A DNA stretch of 64,000 nt. Source: UBA5195 sp034432755. Lineage in GTDB: Bacteria; Chloroflexota; Anaerolineae; Anaerolineales; Villigracilaceae. Shown here one piece after another: positions 51,908-60,357 of this stretch. Positions within the stretch are counted from its first letter, which is position 1; each line of letters begins with the position of its first letter. The DNA lies in the NCBI GenBank assembly GCA_034432755.1, contig DAOUBQ010000056.1:1-64000 (forward strand), in the 5' to 3' direction. The notes under the pieces are model-generated. The model was given only the letters and a program-made list of their open reading frames with translations. It did no database searches and was not told the DNA's origin. A program made the translations under genes and the position numbers.

Positions 51908-54139
51908 CTACGGTACTAACTTGATTTCGTCAATGTAGAACACTGCTTGCGACCCGCCCGTGTTTTCCTGGAAATTGATACGGGCAATCTTGGAAGGGTT
52001 GCCAACCTGACTCAGGTTGATCTTCACCAGCGTCCACTGCCCGGCTGGGGCGCTGACGCTGACCGAAGCGCTTTGACCGCCCGAATCGCTCGTGTTGACA
52101 TAGAAGTTGAATTTGCGCGTGCCGCCGCTGCCGCCATGGACATAAAAGGTGATTTTGCTGTAACCCGCTGTGCTTTGTCCGCCTGCCTTACGCAGCGAAA
52201 GACCGCCCCAACCCGAAGTATAGGTAACGGCGATGGACTTGCTGCCTGCCTGCACCGGGGAAGAGTTATTCAGGTTCACGGTTGTATTCCACGACCAGTT
52301 TTCCCAGCTCGTTGAATCTCCATAAATGGTCAGTCCGCCAGTTGGGGTATTGGTAGGGGGAATCGGCGTGTTGGTGTGAGTGGGGGTCGCGGTTGCCGGA
52401 ACAGGTGTATTGGTAGGGGGAATCGGCGTGTTGGTAGGGCTGCTGCCGCCAACATTTTGAATAGCAAAAGGCGCTTCGACATACCAATTAGCACTGCCGT
52501 TCTCAAAGTTGGAATTAGCAACCAGGTTCGTGCCGCCGCTGACTCCCAGGAAGGCGTCATCCAGGTACATATCTTGCCCTGATGTGCCATTGGTCAAGCG
52601 CAAGCCAACTTTGGTGTTGCCGCCACTGTTAAAGTTAACCGCGCATTCGCTGTAATGACCGCTGGCTGTGCAACGGGTAGAAGCCAACTCCGTTCCCCAG
52701 GCGTCGGCATGGACAATCAGGTCAACCTGGCCGCTGCCTTTAATCCAGATAGCCGCTTTGTAATTGGTATTCGTGGATACCGAAACCTGCTGGTGGACAT
52801 TCTTCCAGTTACCGGTGGAATTGACCAGCCGCACCGCCCACGAACCGCTGCGGGCATTGCCGTTGCCTGGAACGCTGGTCGCCGTGGGCGCAACCGAAGT
52901 AGGGGTGGGCGGAACGGGTGTATTCGTGGGCGGAACCGGAGTGTTTGTAGCCGGGACGGGCGTGTTGGTAGGGCTGCTGCTGCCTGGATAGACCAGGTTT
53001 GCATGGTTGTTATAAAAACTGGTTGTGCCGTTGGCAATATCATTGGCCAGCGTGCCACAGCCATCCGAGCCTGCTCCGTTAGATGTCCAAGACATTAAGC
53101 CTTGCCAGCCTTTTTGATAGGCGTTTTCATAGGCCTGTGCCATATTAAACAACAAGGTTGAGCCATTCCCGCAAGTGCCGGCGGTTCCGCTGTAAATGCC
53201 CAAGCCAGGATTTTCGCCCAGCATGTTCAACTTATCGGTTGCCATGCCATATTCCGCCGGGGTTTTGTGGAAAGGTGATGACCAGTATTGGTACATCCAC
53301 GAATACCAATGGACGGAATAAAAATCGAGACGAGCATTCGGGTGATTCACCTGCGCTTGCAGGGCACTATCGGACACCATGTTACCAATACACCCTGAAC
53401 AACCCGTGCCGTTGTATTTGACCATTGCAAGACCAACTGTAACCAGCACATTACTGTTATCGTGAATGTACTTTGATGCTTTGGCAAAATATTGCTGTAA
53501 GCGCGCCCAGGTCGCTGGACCGCCCTCTGTTGTGGCAACCCAATCGGGTTCATTAATCAAATCGATAGACCAGAGGTAGGGATTATTCTTGTAGCGATTC
53601 AGAAAAGTGGAAAGGTAGTTATTGATATAAGAATCAATGTTGCTATCACTGTTAATCCAGTTACGCCAACGCTGATAGTTTGGATGATAATCTTTGAAAT
53701 GGTCGAATGAAATCAGTGTGGCCATGACATAAATCCCCTTGCTTTGCGCCAGACTAAAGAAATCATCCAGATGGCTCCAATGTGCAGCTGTTGCACCGGA
53801 GACATAACCATTGCTGTTAATGTTGATGCCTACCTCCCCATTACAGGTAATCCAAACGCGAATGGCGTTGATATTGGCGGCTTTCAGAGCATCGAAGTGA
53901 CTGCTCCACCAGGTTGAGTTATACCCGCCTCCAAAATCATTCCATTGGTCCCAAGGTGTATTCACGCCATTCATCCAAATGCGTTGCCCCCCAGCCATGA
54001 ATTGACCACCTGAGATGGTAATCCTATCTCCATAAGCGGCCTGCGCCTGATATGGCGGCTGCGTGGCGACAAGAACCGCCGTGATTACCAGAGCGGCGAT
54101 AAGCAGGTAAGAGAATTTGGTGAAATGAGTTGGAAACAT
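51908..54139 (-). CDS. Secreted modular glycoside hydrolase (GH5-like) with two carbohydrate-binding modules
   Basis: A 743-residue exported enzyme, probably a mannanase or endoglucanase. The signal peptide (FSYLLIAALVITAVLVA, to about residue 35) starts at the ATG at 54139, which has AAAGGAG upstream; the longer frame to 54364 is unlikely. The catalytic domain (about 36-395) has WSIDLINEPDW with the acid/base Glu and LNMLGENPG with the likely nucleophile Glu, as in GH5/clan A. Two beta-sandwich modules (about 430-565 and 610-743) resemble CBM families, joined by PTNTPVP-type linkers encoded by tandem repeats. The linker style is common in Chloroflexota. The gene is divergent from a STAND regulator. 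Confidence 0.88.
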   Translation of the reverse strand: MFPTHFTKFSYLLIAALVITAVLVATQPPYQAQAAYGDRITISGGQFMAGGQRIWMNGVNTPWDQWNDFGGGYNSTWWSSHFDALKAANINAIRVWITCNGEVGININSNGYVSGATAAHWSHLDDFFSLAQSKGIYVMATLISFDHFKDYHPNYQRWRNWINSDSNIDSYINNYLSTFLNRYKNNPYLWSIDLINEPDWVATTEGGPATWARLQQYFAKASKYIHDNSNVLVTVGLAMVKYNGTGCSGCIGNMVSDSALQAQVNHPNARLDFYSVHWYSWMYQYWSSPFHKTPAEYGMATDKLNMLGENPGLGIYSGTAGTCGNGSTLLFNMAQAYENAYQKGWQGLMSWTSNGAGSDGCGTLANDIANGTTSFYNNHANLVYPGSSSPTNTPVPATNTPVPPTNTPVPPTPTSVAPTATSVPGNGNARSGSWAVRLVNSTGNWKNVHQQVSVSTNTNYKAAIWIKGSGQVDLIVHADAWGTELASTRCTASGHYSECAVNFNSGGNTKVGLRLTNGTSGQDMYLDDAFLGVSGGTNLVANSNFENGSANWYVEAPFAIQNVGGSSPTNTPIPPTNTPVPATATPTHTNTPIPPTNTPTGGLTIYGDSTSWENWSWNTTVNLNNSSPVQAGSKSIAVTYTSGWGGLSLRKAGGQSTAGYSKITFYVHGGSGGTRKFNFYVNTSDSGGQSASVSVSAPAGQWTLVKINLSQVGNPSKIARINFQENTGGSQAVFYIDEIKLVP

Positions 54140-54216
54140 GGGTGAAACTCCTTTTGGAAAACGACATTTTGTTAATTCATTATAAAAACACAACGTCTTA
54201 CGAAAGACCCAACAGC

Positions 54217-54251
54217 GTACCATTTTGTACCATCTTCCCGATATGGTATAC
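54217..54251. promoter_or_regulatory. Repeated GTACCAT/ATGGTATAC words between divergent genes
   Basis: GTACCAT occurs at 54217-54223 and 54227-54233, and the inverted ATGGTATAC at 54243-54251. They lie upstream of a weak minus-strand TATAAT (54184-54179) for the glycosidase and overlap a plus-strand TATACT (54247-54252). This arrangement fits an activator or repressor site controlling one or both genes. Confidence 0.45.
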
Positions 54252-54298
54252 TGATTGCAATTTTTACGCTGAATTGTATGCACCCGGCCGGTCGGGGG

Positions 54299-54336
54299 TA
54301 TCGAGACGCGCTTGCCACGGCGAGCGCGTCTCGATA
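54299..54336. repeat. Perfect 14-bp inverted repeat before the STAND regulator gene
   Basis: TATCGAGACGCGCT (54299-54312) and AGCGCGTCTCGATA (54323-54336) are perfect inverted copies separated by ten bases, ending 47 bases before the ATG at 54384. A TATACT overlaps the right arm end (54335-54340). No T-run follows, so it is more likely an operator or an mRNA 5' hairpin than a terminator. Confidence 0.6.
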
Positions 54337-54383
54337 TACTGATAACTCTGTTTTTGCCATCCACAGAAAAGAATCACCCCGCC

Positions 54384-56981
54384 ATGTCTCTCCTTCTCAC
54401 CTGGGACGAACCCCGTCTGAAAGCGTTGCTGCAACTGCCGCGCGCCTCTCTCAACCTGCTAAACGAAGGCGCTTTGCAGACCTGGCTTAATGAGCGCGGG
54501 GGAATGGCGGGCGTTCGGGAATACTTGCGGCAATGTCCATCCCTGACCGAACGCGAACGCGACCTGCTCCAGGTAATTCTCAAACACCCCAATCAGACTG
54601 CGGAATACTATGCCAGGCTGCTTTCTATCGGACGAAATACTTACTTTCGCGCGCTTGAACAACTCCTGCCCAAGTTGGCAACGTATCTGAATGCGTGGCA
54701 ATTGCGTTCTCCCCAAGCCAGTTTTACCCGCCACATCCCTTTGCCGATTACCTCGTTCATTGACCCACATGGCAGTGTGGAAGCGGTTGTTCATCTTCTT
54801 GCGGTTCGGCAGGTACGTTTATTGACTATCACCGGGCCGGGCGGGGTGGGCAAAACTCGTCTGGCAGCCCAGTCTGCAAACGCACTCGCCCCCTTCTTCG
54901 AGCAAATCGCATTCATTTCGCTCTCTTCGATTAGCGAACCAGAACAATTGCTTAGCCAGGTGGCTCATGCGCTTAAAATCCAGCAAATCTCTGAGCGGTC
55001 TGTGTATGATGTGGTCGCCGCGAATTTACAGATTGCAAACACGCTGCTCATTTTAGATAACTTTGAGCATCTGATTGCTGCGGCCACGTTGGTCAGTGAC
55101 TTGCTGCGCATTGCGCCGCGCCTGACCGTGCTTGTCACCAGCCGTCAACGCTTGAACCTGTACGGCGAGCATGAATATTCTGTTCCGCTGCTCGACCTTC
55201 CGCCAGCCGAAACCCTTCTGCCCCAAGAGTTGCTCGCGTATCCTGCCGTGCGCCTGTTTGTAGAACGCGCCCAAGCAGCTCGCCATGACTTCACTTTAAC
55301 CCCCAAAAACGCTGCTGACGTCGCCAGAATTTGCGCCTGGCTCGATGGCCTGCCGCTGGCTATTGAATTGGCCGCTTCTCAAATCAGGCGCAATTCTGCC
55401 CGCCAAATCCTGCAACAACTATCGGTCAGTCCCATCGCGCTGAGCAGCAGCGCGCGCGACATTCCTACCCGTCACCGCACCCTGCGGAATGCCGTTGAGT
55501 GGAGTCTAGAGCAACTCGGCCCCGAAGAAGCCGCGGTTTTTCAATGGTTGGGAATGTTTGCCGATGACTTTTCACTTGAAGCTGCCCAGACCATTTGCAA
55601 GCGGGATGACATCAATGATATTTTGCAATCGTTGACCGAAAAAAGCCTTCTCCGCCTGGTGCCTGCTGCACAGGAAGATGGCGAATCGCCCCGTTATGGA
55701 ATGCTGCACATTTTGCGCCAATATGCCCTGGAGAAATTGCGCGCCACTCCAGAGAACCAAACTGCCCACCAGGCTTACGCATCCTACTATCTGCACAAAA
55801 TAGCCTATTGGGAAACCGAATATTACCGTCCCGGCCCTAATCCTTTCGACCGGCATCGCGCCTGTCTCAACTGGATTCAAAGAGAACATGCCAATATCCA
55901 GGCTGCCCTTCAGTGGACGTTAGAAAATGTAAAAACCAACCTTTCGGCGCGTATTTTAGGCAGTTTATGGCGATTTTGGCAGATACTCGGCTACTTGAGT
56001 GAGGCCCGCTATTGGCTGGAGCACATTCTGGCGCAACTTAAGCCTGCGCCTGAAGAAACTTACCTGAGAACCCTGTGGGCTGCCGGATGGATATATCGCC
56101 TGACTGAAAGCGACGACTTCCCGCAGGCGCATTCTTGTTTTGAGCAAGGACTTGCCTTGGCAGAAAAAGCGGGCAATTCTTTTTATGCTTGCGTAATGAA
56201 CCAGGGATTGGGTGATGTCGCCAGCCGCAACCGCCAATACAAACAGGCGCAGGCATTCTTCCGCCGCAGCCTGGCGTTGGCCGAAGAACTGCAAAACGAA
56301 GAAGAAATTGCCTGGACTTTGGTCGGACTGGGGCGCGTTTTAAGACACCTTCGCCAACTGGATGAAGCACAAGCCTGCCTGACACGCGCCCGGGTCATTT
56401 TCGAACGATTATCGCATCATAACGGCTTGTTGAATGCGTTGGGGCATCTCAGCCGGGTACTCTTACTGCGCGGCGATTATCACAACGCCCGCCGCTACAT
56501 CCAAAATGCGTATGAAATTGCCTGTTCTCTGGTGGGCCAGGCCGCCATCCTGCCAACCCAGTTTCTGGAGGGGCTGATTTACATATCTCTTCAATTGAAT
56601 GACCTGGACTATGCGATTACCGTCTTAAAGCGGCTATTGCGTCTTGCCAAAACAATTCGCACGACCAGCACCGTCTACGCTCTCGAATGTTGTGGCTGGT
56701 TAGCCGCTCAGCGTGGACAGCCGCAAGTTGCAGTTTCCTTCTACGCCGCCGCCAATGCCTTTTACACCCACCCGCACAGCGGTTTTATCCATGGCTCTAT
56801 GTTTTGGGAACTTCAAGAAAAATATCAAGCCACGCGCGAGACGGTTCTGGAGGCGTTGCAGCAACAACTCTCCGCCGCCGACTTCAAACAAGCCTGGCAA
56901 CACGGCTATGACCAGCCACATGAGGATATGCTCCAACAGTCCAGCGCGTGGCTCGAAAGCACTTTTAGAGCAACAGGGTGA
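54384..56981 (+). CDS. STAND-class NTPase regulator with TPR sensor array
   Basis: An 865-residue protein of the AfsR/LuxR-like NTPase type. The N-terminus (about 1-105) contains a helical, HTH-like segment (LTERERDLLQVILKHPNQT and LSIGRNTYFRALEQLL). The NB-ARC-like NTPase (about 125-430) has Walker A TGPGGVGKTRLA, Walker B NTLLILDNFEHL and sensor LVTSRQRL. The C-terminal half is a TPR array (repeats such as QAQAFFRRSLALAEEL and EAQACLTRARVIFERL). Such proteins switch on ATP binding after a ligand or partner binds the TPRs. The start at 54384 follows CCCCGCC without a clear ribosome binding site. It is divergent from the secreted glycosidase gene, so it is a candidate regulator of it. Confidence 0.85.
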   Translation: MSLLLTWDEPRLKALLQLPRASLNLLNEGALQTWLNERGGMAGVREYLRQCPSLTERERDLLQVILKHPNQTAEYYARLLSIGRNTYFRALEQLLPKLATYLNAWQLRSPQASFTRHIPLPITSFIDPHGSVEAVVHLLAVRQVRLLTITGPGGVGKTRLAAQSANALAPFFEQIAFISLSSISEPEQLLSQVAHALKIQQISERSVYDVVAANLQIANTLLILDNFEHLIAAATLVSDLLRIAPRLTVLVTSRQRLNLYGEHEYSVPLLDLPPAETLLPQELLAYPAVRLFVERAQAARHDFTLTPKNAADVARICAWLDGLPLAIELAASQIRRNSARQILQQLSVSPIALSSSARDIPTRHRTLRNAVEWSLEQLGPEEAAVFQWLGMFADDFSLEAAQTICKRDDINDILQSLTEKSLLRLVPAAQEDGESPRYGMLHILRQYALEKLRATPENQTAHQAYASYYLHKIAYWETEYYRPGPNPFDRHRACLNWIQREHANIQAALQWTLENVKTNLSARILGSLWRFWQILGYLSEARYWLEHILAQLKPAPEETYLRTLWAAGWIYRLTESDDFPQAHSCFEQGLALAEKAGNSFYACVMNQGLGDVASRNRQYKQAQAFFRRSLALAEELQNEEEIAWTLVGLGRVLRHLRQLDEAQACLTRARVIFERLSHHNGLLNALGHLSRVLLLRGDYHNARRYIQNAYEIACSLVGQAAILPTQFLEGLIYISLQLNDLDYAITVLKRLLRLAKTIRTTSTVYALECCGWLAAQRGQPQVAVSFYAAANAFYTHPHSGFIHGSMFWELQEKYQATRETVLEALQQQLSAADFKQAWQHGYDQPHEDMLQQSSAWLESTFRATG

Positions 56982-57173
56982 TATCTGCCCTCATTGTGAA
57001 TTTTGGCGATGGTGACAAATCTCCATATCAGTTCGAGAATTGCTCGGCCCTCGGCGGATGGCGAAGATTGGGGCTGAAGAGACCGCTTTGATGATTTCGA
57101 CCACCCGTTTCCATAGCATCCCGGCTTCGTCTAAAATCGGGAGATTTTTGACCCCGGTTCACGGAACACCGAA

Positions 57174-58418
57174 TCACTCCCTCGTAATCAACCGCACCGC
57201 CCGGTCATAAAAAAAATAATCCCACGCCCAATTAATCAACACAATCAGCCGGTTGCGGAAGCCAATCAGCCCAATCAGGTGGATGACCAGCCAGACGAAC
57301 CAAGCCGAAAAGCCGCGAAACTGCATTCCGAAAGAGACGGCCACCGCAGCGTTGCGCCCAATCGTCGCCATGCTGCCCAGGTCGGTGTAACGGAACGGTT
57401 TGAGCGGCTTCTTTGCCAGGGCCGCCAGAATGTTCTGCGCGGCATGACGCCCCTGCTGCATGGCGACTTGCGCGACCATCGGCAAGGGTCTACCATTTTC
57501 TTCGAGATAGGCCGCATCGCCCACCACATACACATTCGAGAAATCGGGCAGCTGCAAGGTTGGGAGAACATGCACCCGCCCCAGGCGGTCTTGCTCTGCT
57601 CCCAATTTACTCATCAGGCTGGCAGCACGCACCCCGGCTGACCATAAAACCGTCCGGGTTGGAATGACCTCGCCCCCTTCCAGCGTCAGCCGCTCTCCGT
57701 CATAGTTGTTCACTTTGGCCTCCACCCGCACCTCCACCTTTTTCTGCTCCAGCGAACGGCGCGCGGCGGCTTGCAACGCCGGCGGGAAACCGTTCAGGAT
57801 GGTTGGCGCGGTCTCCATCAAAATCACGCGCACGTTCTCCACGTTAATTTGACGGTAATCCTTGCGCAACACCAGCCGAATGAGCTCCGAGAGCGCCCCG
57901 GACGTCTCCACCCCGGTTGGGCCGCCGCCGACCGCCACAAAGGTCAACAGTGCCTGGCGTTTACGCAAATCTGGTTCATGCGCCGCCTGCTCAAACATCC
58001 GCAGGACGTGATTGCGCACCGTCACCGCATCGCTCACATCTTTGAGCGGCAGGGCATGTTGTTCGAGCGAGGGGTTGCCAAAGAAATTAACCGAGGCCCC
58101 CGCCGCCAGGATGAGATAGTCGTAGCCAATCTCGCCGCTCTCGGTCAGCACGGCATTGCGGGAGAAATCTACCCCGTTTACGCGCGCCATCACAAACTCA
58201 AAATTCTTCTGGCGTTGAAAAATTGCCCGCACCGGGTAGGCAATCTCGTGCGGCGAAATGCCAGCCGTCGCCACCTGGTAAAGCAGCGGCTGGAAGAGGT
58301 GATAATTGCGTTTATCAATCATCGTCACGCGCACGGGCTGGCCCGCCAGCGCGCGCACTGCGCGCAAACCGCCAAACCCGGCGCCAACAATCACCACATG
58401 GGGGAGCGTTTTTGTCAT
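57174..58418 (-). CDS. ndh: Type II NADH dehydrogenase (NDH-2)
   Basis: Membrane-associated flavoprotein that passes electrons from NADH to quinone without proton pumping. The 414-residue product starts at the ATG at 58418 with VVIVGAGFGGLRAVRAL (FAD dinucleotide fold). A second Rossmann motif is VAVGGGPTGVETSGAL (NADH), and NVYVVGDAAY is the second FAD motif. The C-terminus has the amphipathic membrane-binding segment (FSAWFVWLVIHLIGLIGF). The frame extends to 58619, but the promoter and operator sites at 58468-58528 exclude that start. Two Rex-like operators overlap the promoter, so expression should respond to the NADH/NAD ratio. Confidence 0.93.
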   Translation of the reverse strand: MTKTLPHVVIVGAGFGGLRAVRALAGQPVRVTMIDKRNYHLFQPLLYQVATAGISPHEIAYPVRAIFQRQKNFEFVMARVNGVDFSRNAVLTESGEIGYDYLILAAGASVNFFGNPSLEQHALPLKDVSDAVTVRNHVLRMFEQAAHEPDLRKRQALLTFVAVGGGPTGVETSGALSELIRLVLRKDYRQINVENVRVILMETAPTILNGFPPALQAAARRSLEQKKVEVRVEAKVNNYDGERLTLEGGEVIPTRTVLWSAGVRAASLMSKLGAEQDRLGRVHVLPTLQLPDFSNVYVVGDAAYLEENGRPLPMVAQVAMQQGRHAAQNILAALAKKPLKPFRYTDLGSMATIGRNAAVAVSFGMQFRGFSAWFVWLVIHLIGLIGFRNRLIVLINWAWDYFFYDRAVRLITRE

Positions 58419-58467
58419 AGTACCTGGTCTTCTGTACCACTCTGTACTGGCTAAATCTGGATATAAT

Positions 58468-58485
58468 TTGTGATAATTATCGCAA
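58468..58485. promoter_or_regulatory. Rex-like redox operator 1 (at the ndh start site)
   Basis: TTGTGATAATTATCGCAA is an 18-base match to the Rex consensus TTGTGA-N6-TCRCAA, nearly palindromic throughout. It overlaps the predicted transcription start of ndh (about 58482 on the minus strand), so Rex binding would block transcription at low NADH. Confidence 0.7.
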
Positions 58486-58488
58486 ATT

Positions 58489-58517
58489 ATTATAAGGCAA
58501 ACCTCGTAATTTGTGAA
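58489..58517 (-). promoter_or_regulatory. ndh promoter
   Basis: On the minus strand TTCACA (58517-58512), a 17-base spacer and TATAAT (58494-58489) form a good promoter for ndh. The -35 lies inside Rex-like site 2 and the start region inside site 1. The leader would be about 65 bases. Confidence 0.65.
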
Positions 58518-58528
58518 GATTTTCGCAA
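58511..58528. promoter_or_regulatory. Rex-like redox operator 2 (over the ndh -35)
   Basis: TTGTGAAGATTTTCGCAA matches TTGTGA-N6-TCRCAA exactly. Its centre is 43 bases from that of site 1, close to four helical turns, so two dimers could bind the same face of the helix. Confidence 0.7.
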
Positions 58529-58539
58529 TAAAAATCGGT

Positions 58540-58581
58540 GGTTCACTGCCAGGCGGCCTGGCAAGTGAAACCAATTTTTTT
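58540..58581 (+). terminator. Orphan plus-strand terminator
   Basis: GGTTCACTGCCAGG (58540-58553) pairs with CCTGGCAAGTGAAACC (58557-58572) with two single-base bulges and a three-base loop, followed by seven T (58575-58581). It faces the plus strand, but no plus-strand gene lies upstream. It is 110 bases before the CPBP protease gene. Confidence 0.7.
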
Positions 58582-58691
58582 GACGGAGCATTGCAGAGGC
58601 AGGTCAATCCAATTTTCATCTGCCCCTGCCAGTTTTACGCAAAACCTGTACAATATTTCAATTCCCTCACCAGATTTGGAGACCCTCAAGG

Positions 58692-59633
58692 ATGTTCCCC
58701 TGGATAACCGAAAGTCCCCTCTTCTCTCTCGCCCGGCGCGGAACGCGCCTGACGCACTGGCTGGCCGTCCTGCCGCTCGGCCTGGCCTTTATCTTCTTAT
58801 CATCGTTTGGCGCAATCCCTGTTGCCCTCGCCATGCTGGCCGTCTATGGCTTCGAGAACGGCATGCCCTCCATGCAGGGGCAGCCGACCCTCGTCTCCGG
58901 TTTTTGGATGTCTCTGCAACTCATCTCGTCTTTTGCCGGGGTATTCCTGTTCCTATGGCTGTGGCTCAAATTTTACGAAAAACGCCCCTTCTACACGCTC
59001 GGCTTTGAGAAGCCCGGAGCGCTTATGCAATATGGGCGCGGCCTGCTGCTCGGCGTGGCAATGTTCAGCGGCGCGGTTGGGTTAATGGCGCTGTTTGGTT
59101 TTGTGGAACTGGCCGAAGGCGACCCGGCCCAAACCGGGCTGGCCGCCCTGGGCGGCGTGCTGCTCATGGCGCTGGGCTGGGTGGTGCAGGGCGCGGGCGA
59201 GGAAGTGCTAACACGCGGCTGGATGTTGCCCGCCTTGGGCGCGCGCACCCGGCCTTGGATAGGAATCGCTGTCGTTTCACTCTTTTTTGCCCTGCTGCAC
59301 GGCCTCAACCCTAACCTGAGCGTTTTGGCAATGCTTAACCTGGCTCTATTTGGCCTGTTTGCAGCCTTCTACGCCCTGCGTGAAGGCTCGCTGTGGGGTA
59401 TCTGCGCATTACACTCGGTTTGGAACTGGGTTCAGGGCAATCTCTTTGGCTTCGAGGTCAGCGGCGCCAATGTGAGCGGCGGCACGCTGCTCAAACTCGT
59501 TGAAACCGGCCCCGATTGGTTTACCGGCGGCGCATTTGGCCCCGAAGGTGGGCTGGCGGTCAGCCTGATGCTCGTGCTGGGCATTGTGGCCCTCTTCGCC
59601 TGGCCGCGCTCGGAGATTAAACCAGCCCTATAA
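58692..59633 (+). CDS. CPBP-family intramembrane metalloprotease (CAAX/Abi type)
   Basis: A 313-residue membrane protein with about eight helices. GAGEEVLTRGWMLP contains the E-E-x-x-x-R-like motif (here EEVLTRG) and FFALLHGLNPN supplies the His-containing second motif, the diagnostic pair of the CPBP (formerly Abi/CAAX) family. Bacterial members are linked to bacteriocin self-immunity and membrane protein processing, but no such context exists here. TACAAT at 58649-58654 is a candidate -10. The stop overlaps the convergent pxpA stop by six bases. Confidence 0.85.
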   Translation: MFPWITESPLFSLARRGTRLTHWLAVLPLGLAFIFLSSFGAIPVALAMLAVYGFENGMPSMQGQPTLVSGFWMSLQLISSFAGVFLFLWLWLKFYEKRPFYTLGFEKPGALMQYGRGLLLGVAMFSGAVGLMALFGFVELAEGDPAQTGLAALGGVLLMALGWVVQGAGEEVLTRGWMLPALGARTRPWIGIAVVSLFFALLHGLNPNLSVLAMLNLALFGLFAAFYALREGSLWGICALHSVWNWVQGNLFGFEVSGANVSGGTLLKLVETGPDWFTGGAFGPEGGLAVSLMLVLGIVALFAWPRSEIKPAL

Positions 59634-60353
59634 GCCCCGCACCGTCATCCCTGCCGCCGCCAGAGCCTGCCGCACCAGACGGGCATTCTCGGCGGCGGTT
59701 TCGTTATCTCCATGCAGGCAGAGCGTATCGGGGAGAACAATTTTCTCACCGCAGCGAATCCCCTCGCGCGCCAGGCGGACGGCGTTGGCGGCCACATCTG
59801 CCGGGTTATGCAGCACCGCGCCTGACCGGTTGCGCAGCATCAACGTACCATCGGGATGGTACGCGCGGTCGGGGAACGCTTCGCTTGCCACGCTCAGGCC
59901 GATTCCGCGCGCGCACTCCACCAGGCTGGAACCTGCCAGCCCCACGAGAATCAGGTCCTGGCTAAAGCGTTTCACCGCCCTGGCAACTGCTTCCGCCAAA
60001 GCCGCATTCACCGCCGCCTGGTTGTAGAGCGCCCCGTGTGGCTTAACGTGTCGAAGTTCAGCGCCCTCGGCCCAGGCAATGGCCGCCAACGCCCCCACCT
60101 GATACAGTATCAGCGCTTCCACATCCTCCGCGCTGAAAGACATTTCGCGCCGCCCGAAGCCCTCAGCGTCGGGCCAGCCCGGGTGCGCGCCGATGTTAAC
60201 TCCGTGCCGTTTCGCCAATCGGACAGTGGCCTGCATGACCGATGGATTGCCCGCGTGAAAACCACAGGCAATGTTGGCCGAGGTGATGTAGGGCATGATG
60301 GCGGCGTCGCTGCCCGATAATTCGCCCAGGTCGCAATTCAGGTCAATAAACAT
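59628..60353 (-). CDS. pxpA: 5-oxoprolinase subunit A (LamB/YcsF family)
   Basis: Cytoplasmic subunit of the ATP-dependent PxpABC enzyme that opens 5-oxoproline to glutamate. The 241-residue product begins IDLNCDLGELSG, the family signature. NIACGFHAGNP, GAHPGWPD and HVKPHGALYNQ are further hallmark blocks, including the metal-binding His residues. It follows pxpC by four bases. The usual pxpB partner is not in the cluster. Confidence 0.93.
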   Translation of the reverse strand: MFIDLNCDLGELSGSDAAIMPYITSANIACGFHAGNPSVMQATVRLAKRHGVNIGAHPGWPDAEGFGRREMSFSAEDVEALILYQVGALAAIAWAEGAELRHVKPHGALYNQAAVNAALAEAVARAVKRFSQDLILVGLAGSSLVECARGIGLSVASEAFPDRAYHPDGTLMLRNRSGAVLHNPADVAANAVRLAREGIRCGEKIVLPDTLCLHGDNETAAENARLVRQALAAAGMTVRGL

Positions 60354-60357
60354 GATG

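Noticed and set aside
52331..52980. Tandem repeats in the glycosidase gene suggesting a CRISPR-like array
   Set aside because: They encode in-frame PTNTPVP-type linkers and have no spacer structure.
54312..54383. Upstream in-frame extension of the STAND regulator
   Set aside because: It would start inside the 14-bp inverted repeat and adds 24 residues of unusual composition; the ATG at 54384 fits the domain boundary better.
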